DNA of 64,000 nucleotides. Origin: Mariprofundus erugo. GTDB taxonomy: Bacteria; Pseudomonadota; Zetaproteobacteria; Mariprofundales; Mariprofundaceae. This document shows, piece by piece, positions 33,989 to 42,756 of the stretch (positions within the stretch are counted from its first letter, which is position 1; each line of letters starts with the position of its first letter). The DNA is taken from assembly GCF_005818865.1 (NCBI RefSeq), contig NZ_VBRY01000008.1:62001-126000 (forward strand), in the 5' to 3' direction. The notes beneath the pieces are model-generated. The model had not been told where the DNA came from. It did no database searches and saw only the letters and a list, made by a program, of their open reading frames with translations. Position numbers and translations under genes: made by a program.

Positions 33989-35179
33989 GTGAAACGGATG
34001 CTAAATTTAATTGGTAGAAACGCCCCCCTTTTCGTGCAGGATATTTTTGAACGCAACGAAAAACTCGGTGAAATTATCAGTAGCTCTTCATTTATAGTTC
34101 TAGGTGGCGCAGGCTCAATTGGTCAGGCAGTGACTAAAGAAATTTTCAAGCGCAACCCGAAAAAACTGCATGTCGTTGATATCAGTGAAAACAACCTGGT
34201 TGAACTGGTGCGCGATATTCGCAGTTCATTTGGATACATCGACGGTGACTTCAAAACATTTGCGCTGGATATCGGAAGCGTGGAATACGATGCGTTTATT
34301 CGGTCGGATGGTGAATACGACTATATCCTGAATCTGTCGGCGTTGAAGCATGTCAGGAGCGAAAAGGATCCGTTTACGTTGATGCGGATGGTTGATGTAA
34401 ACATTTTCAATACTGAAAAAACCATGCTTCAGGCTGTTCGTAACGGAGCTAAAAAATACTTTTGTGTTTCGACGGACAAGGCTGCTAATCCGGTGAACAT
34501 GATGGGTGCCAGCAAACGAATTATGGAAATGTTTCTGATGCGTCGCTCCTCGGATATCAGTATTTCCACTGCCCGATTTGCCAATGTTGCATTTTCAGAT
34601 GGTTCATTGCTGCACGGATTCAACCGGCGACTGGAAAAGCGCCAGCCGATCGTCGCTCCGAATGATATCAAACGCTATTTTGTAACTCCTCAGGAGAGCG
34701 GCGAGCTGTGTCTGATGAGCTGCATATTCGGTGAAAACAGGGATATCTTCTTTCCAAAGCTCAGTGAGCAATTGCATTTGATTACCTTTGCCGAAATTGC
34801 GGAGAATTACCTGCGACAGCGTGGTTTTGAGCCCTATCTCTGTGCCGATGAACAAGAAGCCCGGGCTCTGGTGCACACGATTCCTGAGAAGGGACAGTGG
34901 CCATGCCTGTTTACAGCCAGCGACACCACGGGTGAAAAAGATTTCGAAGAATTTTATACCGGTGATGAGATCCTCGATATGGAGAGATTCACAAACCTCG
35001 GCGTTATCAAGGCTGCAGCCGAATTTGATGATACATTGTTGAACCATTTTGCTGATTCGGTCAGTCAGATGAAGTTGGATGGCCTGTGGCATAAAGAGCA
35101 GCTGGTCGATCTTTTTCATACAATGCTGCCCGGTTTTGCGCATAAGGAAACCGGGAAATACCTTGACGGGAAAATGTGA
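33989..35179 (+). CDS. legB: LegB/CapD-like nucleotide-sugar 4,6-dehydratase
   Basis: This 396-residue extended SDR enzyme has the NAD motif VLGGAGSIGQAVTKEIF, SALKHVRSEKDP and the STDKAANPVNMMGASKRIMEMF stretch. That stretch carries the catalytic region of PseB/CapD/LegB dehydratases, with Met in place of the usual Tyr of YxxxK. LegB acts on GDP- or UDP-GlcNAc in legionaminic acid biosynthesis. The next genes are LegC, LegG, LegI and NeuD types, so this is step one. The start is GTG 33989, with an ATG three codons later. Confidence 0.85.
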   Translation: MKRMLNLIGRNAPLFVQDIFERNEKLGEIISSSSFIVLGGAGSIGQAVTKEIFKRNPKKLHVVDISENNLVELVRDIRSSFGYIDGDFKTFALDIGSVEYDAFIRSDGEYDYILNLSALKHVRSEKDPFTLMRMVDVNIFNTEKTMLQAVRNGAKKYFCVSTDKAANPVNMMGASKRIMEMFLMRRSSDISISTARFANVAFSDGSLLHGFNRRLEKRQPIVAPNDIKRYFVTPQESGELCLMSCIFGENRDIFFPKLSEQLHLITFAEIAENYLRQRGFEPYLCADEQEARALVHTIPEKGQWPCLFTASDTTGEKDFEEFYTGDEILDMERFTNLGVIKAAAEFDDTLLNHFADSVSQMKLDGLWHKEQLVDLFHTMLPGFAHKETGKYLDGKM

Positions 35180-36330
35180 TGGTTGATGCCCTGATCCGGT
35201 TTGTCCGGGAGCAGTACCGTACTGAGGGGTTCATTCCCCTGCATGCCCCTGTGTTTTGTGGTCGAGAGCGAGAGTATGTTAACGATACGATCGATTCGAC
35301 TTTTGTCTCCAGTGTTGGCGCCTATGTTGATCGTTTTGAGCGCGATATGGCGGCGTATACCGGTAGTCCCAGAGCCGTGGCAACGGTTAACGGCACAGCT
35401 GCACTGCATGCAGCGTTGTTGCTGGCGGGTGTCAAACAGGGTGAGCTGGTGATTACCCAACCACTGACTTTCGTGGCCACCTGTAATGCCATTGCCTATA
35501 TCGGTGCACAGCCTCTGTTTATCGATGTCGATCGCAATACGCTCGGGTTGTCTGCAATCGCGATGCGCGAGTGGTTGTCGGAGCATGCCCAAATTTCGGA
35601 TGACGGACTGTGCCGGACAAAGTCTGATGGCATCATCATCCGGGCATGTGTACCCATGCATACGTTTGGACACCCGGCCGATCTGGATGGGTTGGTTGCC
35701 GTTTGCTCAGAGTGGAACATCAGCATGGTTGAAGATGCTGCCGAATCGCTCGGCAGTTTTTATCATGGCCGCCACACAGGCACATTCGGTCTAATGGGCA
35801 CGCTCAGTTTCAATGGTAACAAGGTTATGACTACCGGCGGCGGCGGTATGATCCTTGCAGATGAAAAGTTCGGGGCGCATGCCAAGCATCTGACTACGAC
35901 TGCAAAAAAAACGCATCCCTATGAGTTTGTCCATGACGAACTGGGCTTTAATTACCGTATGCCGAATCTAAATGCAGCACTCGGTTGCGCACAATTGGAA
36001 AGCCTTGAGGAATTTATTAAGGCCAAACGAGTACTGGCTGACCGTTATGCTGAGTATTTGAAGGGAGGAGAATTACAGTTTGTTTCCGAACCTGATGGCT
36101 GTCGCTCCAACTATTGGCTGAATGCAGTGATTTGCGAAAATCAAAAGCAGCGCGATATACTTCTTTCGGCGACCAACGAACAGGGCGTTATGACACGTCC
36201 TATCTGGGCATTAATGACTCGCCTGCCAATGTACGCTGCTTGCCGGAAAGGGAATATCAGTAATTCCCAATGGCTGGAGGAACGAGTGGTGAATCTCCCT
36301 AGTAGTGTGTTGCCGGAGTTTCTCGAATGA
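35179..36330 (+). CDS. legC: LegC-type PLP-dependent aminotransferase
   Basis: This DegT/DnrJ/EryC1 aminotransferase (about 383 residues) transfers an amino group to C4 of the 4-keto sugar made by LegB. It shows VNGTAALHAALLLAGVK, the PLP-contact DAAESLGSFYHGRHTGTFG and the catalytic Lys in SFNGNKVMTTGGGGMIL. The ATG at 35179 overlaps the legB stop by one base; a GTG just before it could also serve. The end overlaps neuC by four bases. Confidence 0.9.
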   Translation: MVDALIRFVREQYRTEGFIPLHAPVFCGREREYVNDTIDSTFVSSVGAYVDRFERDMAAYTGSPRAVATVNGTAALHAALLLAGVKQGELVITQPLTFVATCNAIAYIGAQPLFIDVDRNTLGLSAIAMREWLSEHAQISDDGLCRTKSDGIIIRACVPMHTFGHPADLDGLVAVCSEWNISMVEDAAESLGSFYHGRHTGTFGLMGTLSFNGNKVMTTGGGGMILADEKFGAHAKHLTTTAKKTHPYEFVHDELGFNYRMPNLNAALGCAQLESLEEFIKAKRVLADRYAEYLKGGELQFVSEPDGCRSNYWLNAVICENQKQRDILLSATNEQGVMTRPIWALMTRLPMYAACRKGNISNSQWLEERVVNLPSSVLPEFLE

Positions 36331-37481
36331 AGAGGAAAATCTGTGTGGTGTCGAGTGGTCGTGCGGACTATGGGCTGCTGTACTGGCCTATGAGGGCAAT
36401 ACAGGAGTGCGATAGACTAGAGCTTCAAACGATTGTGACAGGCATGCACCTTTCCGATGCATACGGCATGACCGTTAACCGTTTTGAACTCGATGGATTT
36501 CCGGTTTCGGGGAGGGTAGAGATGTTGCTTTCATCTGATTCTCCGGTTGCTGTGACCAAGTCTCTCGGGTTAGGTGTTATTGGTTTTGCTGATGCGTTTG
36601 ATCAACTCCGGCCTGATATGGTGATGCTGCTGGGTGACCGCTACGAGATTTTGGCTGCCGCGCAGGCTGCCCTTATTGCAAAAGTACCTGTCGCCCATTT
36701 GTTCGGGGGGGATACAACCGAAGGCGCTTTTGATGAATCGATTCGCCACAGCATTACCAAGATGTCTCATATTCACTTTGTCAGCAACGAAAGTTCGGCT
36801 GCACGGGTAGCCCGGATGGGAGAGAATCCGGAGCATGTGTATGTAGTAGGGTCAACGGGCCTTGATGCCATTGAAAAAGCCGAGTTAATGAGCAGAGATG
36901 ATTTTTTTGATGCAATAGGGTTTGAACCAAATGCGAAAAACCTGCTGCTGACATTCCATCCCGTTACTCTTGGCCAATCCTCTTCTTGCGAGCAGTTTGG
37001 AGAGTTGCTGGCCGCTCTCGATGGGTTGGGCGAAGATACAGGATTAATATTTACCCGACCGAATGCGGATACTGAAGGGAGGGCGCTCAATGCAATGCTG
37101 GATCGTTTTGTAGCGTCTCATCCGCATGCGAAAGCGTACGATGTGCTCGGGTCAAATTATCTCTGTGCATTGAAACATGTTGACGCTGTTGTTGGCAACT
37201 CATCAAGCGGCTTGTATGAAGCACCGTCCTTTGGCATTGCATCAGTGAATATCGGTGACCGCCAGAAGGGGCGTCTTCAGGCAACTTCTGTTATTAATTG
37301 TGAGGCGGACCGTGATGCAATTAAAACAGCAATCACCCGAGCTTTGGACGAGGATTTCAGTTCAACAAGAAACCCGTTTGGCGACGGGCATGCGTCAGAA
37401 AGAATAGTCAAAGTACTGTGTGATGTTGCTGATCCGGCGGCACTGCTTCAAAAGCATTTTTTTATGGGGGAGCAGGAGTGA
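36327..37481 (+). CDS. legG: NeuC/LegG-type hydrolysing UDP-sugar 2-epimerase
   Basis: NeuC/LegG removes the nucleotide and inverts C2, giving the ManNAc-type sugar used by the synthase. The 384 residues form a GT-B-like WecB fold, with SSGRADYGLLYWPM at the N-terminus, LGDRYEILAAAQAALI, HLFGGDTTEGAFDESIRHSI and GNSSSGLYEAPSFG. It overlaps its neighbours by four bases on both sides (ATGA and GTGA), indicating tight coupling. Confidence 0.9.
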   Translation: MKRKICVVSSGRADYGLLYWPMRAIQECDRLELQTIVTGMHLSDAYGMTVNRFELDGFPVSGRVEMLLSSDSPVAVTKSLGLGVIGFADAFDQLRPDMVMLLGDRYEILAAAQAALIAKVPVAHLFGGDTTEGAFDESIRHSITKMSHIHFVSNESSAARVARMGENPEHVYVVGSTGLDAIEKAELMSRDDFFDAIGFEPNAKNLLLTFHPVTLGQSSSCEQFGELLAALDGLGEDTGLIFTRPNADTEGRALNAMLDRFVASHPHAKAYDVLGSNYLCALKHVDAVVGNSSSGLYEAPSFGIASVNIGDRQKGRLQATSVINCEADRDAIKTAITRALDEDFSSTRNPFGDGHASERIVKVLCDVADPAALLQKHFFMGEQE

Positions 37482-38560
37482 CTGAAGGCAGGGTTTTTGT
37501 CATCGCCGAGGCGGGGGTAAATCATAATGGTTCGCTGGAGATGGCCAGGCAGTTGATTGATGCGGCTGTTGAAGCCGGGGCTGACGCTGTGAAATTTCAG
37601 ACATTCAAGGCAGATAAGCTGGTGACCGGGTCTGCTGAAAAAGCCGCATATCAAATGAAAGCCACAGGTAAGGAAGAGTCACAGCATGCTATGCTCAAAC
37701 GCCTTGAATTATCATGTGAGGTGCATCATGAGTTGCTCAGCCATTGCAACAAGATGGGGATCAGCTTTCTTTCAACAGCATTTGATGAAGAGAGTCTCAA
37801 TTTTCTTGTTCGTGAAATCGGCTTGCGGACTTTGAAGGTTCCATCTGGAGAAATTACCAATGGGCCCCTCTTGCTCGCACATGCGCAAACAGGCTGTGAT
37901 TTGATTGTCTCTACCGGCATGGCAACACTGGAGGAGATTGAAGCTGCACTTGGCGTGATCGCATTCGGATTGCTGGGAATTGAAGAACATCCGTCAATCA
38001 ATGCGTTTCGGGCTGCCTATGAAAGCGAGCGTGGAAAGAGTCTGTTGAAGGAGAAAGTTACTCTGCTTCATTGTACCACTGAATACCCGGCGCCGCCGGC
38101 TGATATCAATTTGCGGGCAATGCAGACGATGCGCTCGGCATTCGGGTTGCGCGTTGGCTATTCCGATCATAGCGAGGGTATTGCCGTGTCCGTGGCTGCG
38201 GCTGCTTTGGGTGCCACGCTGATTGAGAAGCATTTTACTCTCGATAAGACCTTGGACGGACCGGACCATAAAGCATCTCTGGAGCCTGAAGAGCTTTCAA
38301 GCATGGTTGCGGCTATTCGAACAGTTGAACTGGCTCTTGGCACTGCTGAAAAGAAGCCTGCTGCCTCTGAATTGAAAAATCGGGCTGTTGCCAGAAAGAG
38401 TCTGGTCGCATCCGAACTGATTCGGGAAGGTGAGTTGTTCAGTATGGAGAATATGACAGTTAAACGACCGGGCAATGGCATGAGTCCGTTTAGGTATTGG
38501 CAGCTATTAGGAAAGCGGGCTTCACGAGATTATGCTTCAGATGAGATGATTGCCGAGTGA
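37478..38560 (+). CDS. legI: NeuB/LegI-type nonulosonic acid synthase
   Basis: This enzyme condenses a six-carbon sugar with phosphoenolpyruvate to form a nine-carbon keto acid. The 360-residue protein has the NeuB TIM barrel with VIAEAGVNHNGSLEMA, AVKFQTFKADKLVTG, VGYSDHSEGIAVSVAA and EKHFTLDKTLDGPDHKASL. A C-terminal SAF/antifreeze-like domain starts near residue 300. The start is GTG with a GTGA overlap. Given the surrounding Leg-type genes, a legionaminic-type product is more likely than sialic acid. Confidence 0.92.
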   Translation: MTEGRVFVIAEAGVNHNGSLEMARQLIDAAVEAGADAVKFQTFKADKLVTGSAEKAAYQMKATGKEESQHAMLKRLELSCEVHHELLSHCNKMGISFLSTAFDEESLNFLVREIGLRTLKVPSGEITNGPLLLAHAQTGCDLIVSTGMATLEEIEAALGVIAFGLLGIEEHPSINAFRAAYESERGKSLLKEKVTLLHCTTEYPAPPADINLRAMQTMRSAFGLRVGYSDHSEGIAVSVAAAALGATLIEKHFTLDKTLDGPDHKASLEPEELSSMVAAIRTVELALGTAEKKPAASELKNRAVARKSLVASELIREGELFSMENMTVKRPGNGMSPFRYWQLLGKRASRDYASDEMIAE

Positions 38561-39183
38561 GCTTGGATGTTATCATCATTGGCGGCGGCGGGCATGCACG
38601 GGTTGTGCTGGATACTCTACGTTCCATGCAAGCTAATGTGATTGGCTATCTTGCGCCGACGAAGGCTTCTCGAATGCCTGTCGAGTATCTTGGTGATGAT
38701 TCTTCCATCCGAAAATATTCCAGTACTGACGTGGAGCTGGCAAATGGCCTGGGTAGCGTTGGTTCACAAAACCTCAGGAGCATGGTTTACAACCGATTCA
38801 AGGAACGCGGCTATCGATTTACGACGCTCATTCATCCTGCTGCGATTGTTGCTGCAGACGCTGAGTTTGAAGAGGGATGTCAGGTTATGGCCGGATCGGT
38901 TGTGCAGACCGGGGTTTACTGCGGTGAAAATGTTCTCATTAACACGAGGGCTGGTGTTGACCACGATTGTACTATTGGTGCTAACACGCATGTTTCTGTC
39001 GGTGTTACATTGTCTGGAGATGTTTCGATTGGCAGCCATGTGCATCTTGGTGCGGGCAGTACGGTTATTCAGGGCATTTCGATTGGCGATTATAGTGTGG
39101 TAGGAGCTGGTGCAGTTGTTATTGCTGATGTCGGTAGTGATCAGACTGTAGTTGGTGTGCCCGCACGAAGGATAGTTAAATGA
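38557..39183 (+). CDS. PglD/NeuD-family sugar O- or N-acetyltransferase
   Basis: This 208-residue protein has an N-terminal Rossmann-like part (VIIIGGGGHARVVLDTL) and a left-handed beta-helix of hexapeptide repeats (about residues 95-200), ending in VVGVPARRIVK. The family transfers acetyl groups to amino sugars (PglD, LegH) or to sialic acid (NeuD). Position after the synthase favours NeuD-like action; position in the pathway would also allow LegH. It overlaps both neighbours by four bases. Confidence 0.88.
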   Translation: MSLDVIIIGGGGHARVVLDTLRSMQANVIGYLAPTKASRMPVEYLGDDSSIRKYSSTDVELANGLGSVGSQNLRSMVYNRFKERGYRFTTLIHPAAIVAADAEFEEGCQVMAGSVVQTGVYCGENVLINTRAGVDHDCTIGANTHVSVGVTLSGDVSIGSHVHLGAGSTVIQGISIGDYSVVGAGAVVIADVGSDQTVVGVPARRIVK

Positions 39184-40229
39184 AAGACCTGAAAAATATT
39201 CTGGTGAGTCCTGACTTGCCAGTGCTGGAGGCGATCAGGGTTCTGGATCGCGAGGCATTGCAGATCTTGCTGGTGATCGATCAGCAGCAACGGCTGCTGG
39301 GAACGGTTACCGATGGTGATATCAGGCGAGGAATTCTTCGTGGGCTTGATCTTTCGGCACCAGTTTCTGTTTGCATGAATTGCAGTCCGCTTACCCTCAG
39401 CGAGAATGCCAGCAGGGATCAAGCACTGGTTTTGATGCGCGGTCGATCGATTCATGCAGTGCCGGTAATTAATAATGACGGATGTGTTTTAGGCCTTGAA
39501 ACCGAGACAAGCCTTTTTCGTCAGGGGATCAATGATACGCTGGTTGTTCTGATGGCCGGAGGCTTGGGTATGCGGCTCAGGCCATTGACCGAGAGCATTC
39601 CCAAGCCGCTACTGGAAGTGAACGGCAAGCCGATGCTTCAGCACATAATTGAGCGTTTTGTCGAGCAGGGATTCAGACGATTTTCGCTGTCAGTGAATTA
39701 CAAGGCCGAAATGATTGTCGAGCACTTCGGGAGTGGCGAACGCTTCGGTGTTGAAATATCCTATCTGGAAGAGGATAAACCACTGGGGACTGGCGGTGCA
39801 TTGAGTTTGTTGCCGCAAGAAGGGCTGTCGGAACAAATTATTGTTATGAATGGTGATTTGCTGACTACCCTTAATTTCCGGCAACTGCTCGATTTTCATA
39901 CAGCCAACGGTGGCGTGGCTACAATGGCTGTACGCGATTACAGCTTTAGAGTCCCCTACGGTGTTGTGAATATTGATGGTGAGAGCTTTATCGATGTGGT
40001 CGAAAAGCCGGCACACTCCTATTTTGTGAACGCCGGAATTTATGTATTTAATTCTGATCAAATACAGAATATTCCTGAAGATCAATTTTTTGATTTGCCG
40101 GATCTCTTCAGTTTATTGAAGGCACAGAAAAAGAAAGTGACAGTGTTTCCACTCCGGGAGGAGTGGCGCGATGTTGGTAGTCATGAAGACTATAAGCTTG
40201 CTAACCAAAATAAGGAGGCATCAGAATGA
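39180..40229 (+). CDS. ptmE: PtmE-type CBS-domain sugar nucleotidyltransferase
   Basis: The 349-residue protein joins a pair of CBS domains (about 1-115) to a nucleotidyltransferase domain (about 120-345) with VVLMAGGLGMRLRPLTESIPKPLLEVNGKPM. In Campylobacter PtmE makes GDP-glucosamine-type precursors for legionaminic acid, which implies a GDP-linked branch here. The same architecture is common in nonulosonate loci. It overlaps the flanking genes by ATGA at each end. Confidence 0.88.
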   Translation: MKDLKNILVSPDLPVLEAIRVLDREALQILLVIDQQQRLLGTVTDGDIRRGILRGLDLSAPVSVCMNCSPLTLSENASRDQALVLMRGRSIHAVPVINNDGCVLGLETETSLFRQGINDTLVVLMAGGLGMRLRPLTESIPKPLLEVNGKPMLQHIIERFVEQGFRRFSLSVNYKAEMIVEHFGSGERFGVEISYLEEDKPLGTGGALSLLPQEGLSEQIIVMNGDLLTTLNFRQLLDFHTANGGVATMAVRDYSFRVPYGVVNIDGESFIDVVEKPAHSYFVNAGIYVFNSDQIQNIPEDQFFDLPDLFSLLKAQKKKVTVFPLREEWRDVGSHEDYKLANQNKEASE

Positions 40230-41224
40230 TCAAGCTGATTGCTGAAACAGCTTGGCACCATGAAGGTAATTTTGAGTTCATGAAGGACTTGGTAAGCCGT
40301 ATTTGTTCAGAGTCACGGTCAGATATTGTGAAAATGCATGTCACTCTCGACTTAGATGAATATATGAGTCGAGATCACGCCGCATATGATACTTTAAAAG
40401 CATGGATGCTATCCGTTTTACAGTGGGAAGAATTGATTAATATCGTCAAGTCGAGTGGCAAAGGGCTCATGCTGCTGCTAAACGACACAACTGCGATCAA
40501 ATTTGCAGCGCAGTTCACTCCGGACTTGGTCGAATTGCACTCGGTTTGTTTAAATGTTCCGCGCTTGCAAAAAGCCGTTAATCAGTATCTCTCTCCTGAC
40601 GTACCTGTAGTCATCGGAGTGGGAGGCAGCTCGATTCAGGAGATTGATGCTGCTGTTGAGGCTTTTTCCGACAGAAGAACAATCCTGATGTTTGGCTTTC
40701 AAAACTATCCGACCAAATATGAAGATGTGAATTTGGCAAAAATCAGGAAGCTTCAATCCCTCTATAGTCGCTTGGAATATGGATATGCTGATCACACTGC
40801 ATGGAACCATGAGAACAATGAGCTGGTAACTCTATTGGTTGCAGCGAATGGTATGGGTTACGTGGAGAAACATGTGACGACTGTGTATGGCAAAGAGCGG
40901 TGTGACTACTCAGCCGCTATTTCTATAGAGATGCTCAATCAACTTTCTGAGAAGTTGAAGCTGCTGAATCAGCTTGCCGGTAATGGGTCTATTGGGTTGA
41001 ACAAGGGTGAGCAAGACTATTCGGTGTATGGCCCTATGAAGATGGCTGCTGTGGCGACTAAAGATATCAAGCAGGGTACAGAATTAACGGTCGATTTGTT
41101 CGATTTTCGACGTACCAGCCAATCCGGCGGTTTGAGTCAATTGGATGCATTGTCTGCGGTTGGTAAAACCGTCGAAAAGGATATATCTGCTAGCAACGTG
41201 ATCATGAGCGGGGATTTAGTATGA
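40226..41224 (+). CDS. Second, divergent NeuB/SpsE-like synthase with SAF domain
   Basis: This 332-residue protein has NeuB fold features but deviates in motifs: IAETAWHHEGNFEFMK instead of IAEAGVNHNG, GYADHTAWNHENNE instead of GYSDHS, and VEKHVTTVYG instead of IEKHFT. A C-terminal SAF-like domain with VATKDIKQGTELT is kept. Together with the next gene it makes an SpsE/SpsF-like pair. It may make a different keto acid from the first synthase or have lost activity. It overlaps ptmE and the next gene by four bases each. Confidence 0.8.
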   Translation: MIKLIAETAWHHEGNFEFMKDLVSRICSESRSDIVKMHVTLDLDEYMSRDHAAYDTLKAWMLSVLQWEELINIVKSSGKGLMLLLNDTTAIKFAAQFTPDLVELHSVCLNVPRLQKAVNQYLSPDVPVVIGVGGSSIQEIDAAVEAFSDRRTILMFGFQNYPTKYEDVNLAKIRKLQSLYSRLEYGYADHTAWNHENNELVTLLVAANGMGYVEKHVTTVYGKERCDYSAAISIEMLNQLSEKLKLLNQLAGNGSIGLNKGEQDYSVYGPMKMAAVATKDIKQGTELTVDLFDFRRTSQSGGLSQLDALSAVGKTVEKDISASNVIMSGDLV

Positions 41225-41958
41225 AGATTGGAATCTTGATCACGGCCAGGTTGAAGTCGACCCGTTTGAAGGAAAAGGTGTTGAAACCGATTCTTGGCCG
41301 CCCGATGCTTCATTACATGGTAGAGCGCCTTCGTTTGGCACAAAGACCAAGCGAAATAGTTATCTGCACCTCAACAATAGGACAGGATGATCGACTATGT
41401 GAGTTTGCACAGGCTGAGGGGATCCGCTGCTTTCGAGGTGACCCGGATGATGTCCTGTTTAGAATGCTGTCTGCTGCAGAAGCTTTCGATGTGGATACGA
41501 TTGTAAGTTGCACGGCAGATAATCCATTTGTTGATCCTGTGTACATTGACAAGCTGGTTGATTTTCATTTGGCAGGAGACTTTGATTTCTCAAGGATAGA
41601 GGGGCTGCCGTTTGGTACTTTTTCTTATGCATTGAAACGAGATGCAATTAAGAAGGCGTGCGAGATCAAAGATGAGGTCGATACTGAGGTTTGGGGGGGG
41701 TATTTTACCCAAACAGGGCTGTTTAAGTGCGGGGTCTTAGAGGTTGTCGATAGTAATGTGAAGTGGCCTGAATTGAGGCTCACTGTAGATACTCAAGAAG
41801 ATTTCGATATGATATCTGAGATATTTGCAAAGTTATATAATAGTAACAGTACATTTTCACTTGAGGAAATAGTCCAGCTCTGTCGAGATAATCCTGAATT
41901 GGTCGCATTGAACTCCAGTGTTAAACAGAAAGTTTCACTACCTATTAAATTAAAATAG
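41221..41958 (+). CDS. SpsF-like nucleotidyl(cytidylyl)transferase
   Basis: This 245-residue protein has the GT-A-like nucleotidyltransferase start MKIGILITARLKSTRLKEKV with the family pattern ARLxSTRLxxKVL. SCTADNPFVDP holds a metal-binding Asp and ELRLTVDTQEDF follows. This is the SpsF/CMP-NeuNAc-synthetase-like group. No standard NeuA/LegF is present in the block, so this protein could activate the nonulosonate with CMP. That is inference. Confidence 0.8.
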   Translation: MKIGILITARLKSTRLKEKVLKPILGRPMLHYMVERLRLAQRPSEIVICTSTIGQDDRLCEFAQAEGIRCFRGDPDDVLFRMLSAAEAFDVDTIVSCTADNPFVDPVYIDKLVDFHLAGDFDFSRIEGLPFGTFSYALKRDAIKKACEIKDEVDTEVWGGYFTQTGLFKCGVLEVVDSNVKWPELRLTVDTQEDFDMISEIFAKLYNSNSTFSLEEIVQLCRDNPELVALNSSVKQKVSLPIKLK

Positions 41959-41971
41959 TATATAGCAAACT

Positions 41972-42655
41972 GTGCATAAGATTGTTTTATTGGGTGATTC
42001 TCTTGGGATGCCACGCCCGAGTGAAAATGTTTTTTACGAGAATACATATCCGTATTTGCTTGCGAGAAAGGTTTCTGGATGTGATGTTATATCTAGATTT
42101 TCTAGAGCCAGAGATACAAGGCTGCAATCTTCTGAACAACAGATTTGTGATGATATATTATGGCTTCAGCCTGATATGCTTGTGATGCATTTAGGGATAG
42201 TTGACTGCGCACCTAGGCTATTTAAACCAATAGAGAGGCGCATCATTTCAATTGTACCGCCATTTATGAGAAATGGAGTGATCCATTTTTTTTCGAAGAA
42301 TCGAAGTTTTTTTACAAAACATCGAAATATTGTATATGTGGAAAAAGATGAATTTGCCCGTAACGTTTGGAGAGTGTGTCGTGCTGCTCAACAAACGGGC
42401 TCAAAAGTGATCATTCTTGGGATCATTATGCCTCCGGTTTCAGTGCTTAATCGTTCTTATGGATTTGATGATAACGTCAATGAATATAATAAAATATTAT
42501 TCAATGCATCAAAAGAATTTCAATTTGAGTTCGCGGACGTAAACAAGATCATTTCTAATGATTCAGATCTTTGCGATGATGGTATTCACTTGAATAAATA
42601 TGGAAATGAATTGTTAGCAAGTTACCTGCTTGAGGTGATTCAAAATTGTTTTTGA
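41972..42655 (+). CDS. SGNH/GDSL-family hydrolase
   Basis: This 227-residue esterase/hydrolase fold has the block I motif VLLGDSLG (Ser10) and the C-terminal DDGIHLNKYGNELLASYL that holds the catalytic Asp and His. There is no signal peptide, so it probably acts in the cytoplasm. SGNH enzymes in polysaccharide loci often add or remove acetyl groups on sugars. The gene starts with GTG 41972 and begins a strongly AT-rich stretch. Confidence 0.8.
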   Translation: MHKIVLLGDSLGMPRPSENVFYENTYPYLLARKVSGCDVISRFSRARDTRLQSSEQQICDDILWLQPDMLVMHLGIVDCAPRLFKPIERRIISIVPPFMRNGVIHFFSKNRSFFTKHRNIVYVEKDEFARNVWRVCRAAQQTGSKVIILGIIMPPVSVLNRSYGFDDNVNEYNKILFNASKEFQFEFADVNKIISNDSDLCDDGIHLNKYGNELLASYLLEVIQNCF

Positions 42656-42756
42656 AATATATTATTTTAAGAGCATTTGCGTAAAAATCTTTTGCGACTT
42701 TAGCATTTGGATCCGGCTTGTTTCTGTGTTCAATGGTTCAGAAAGGAAAGTATTTA

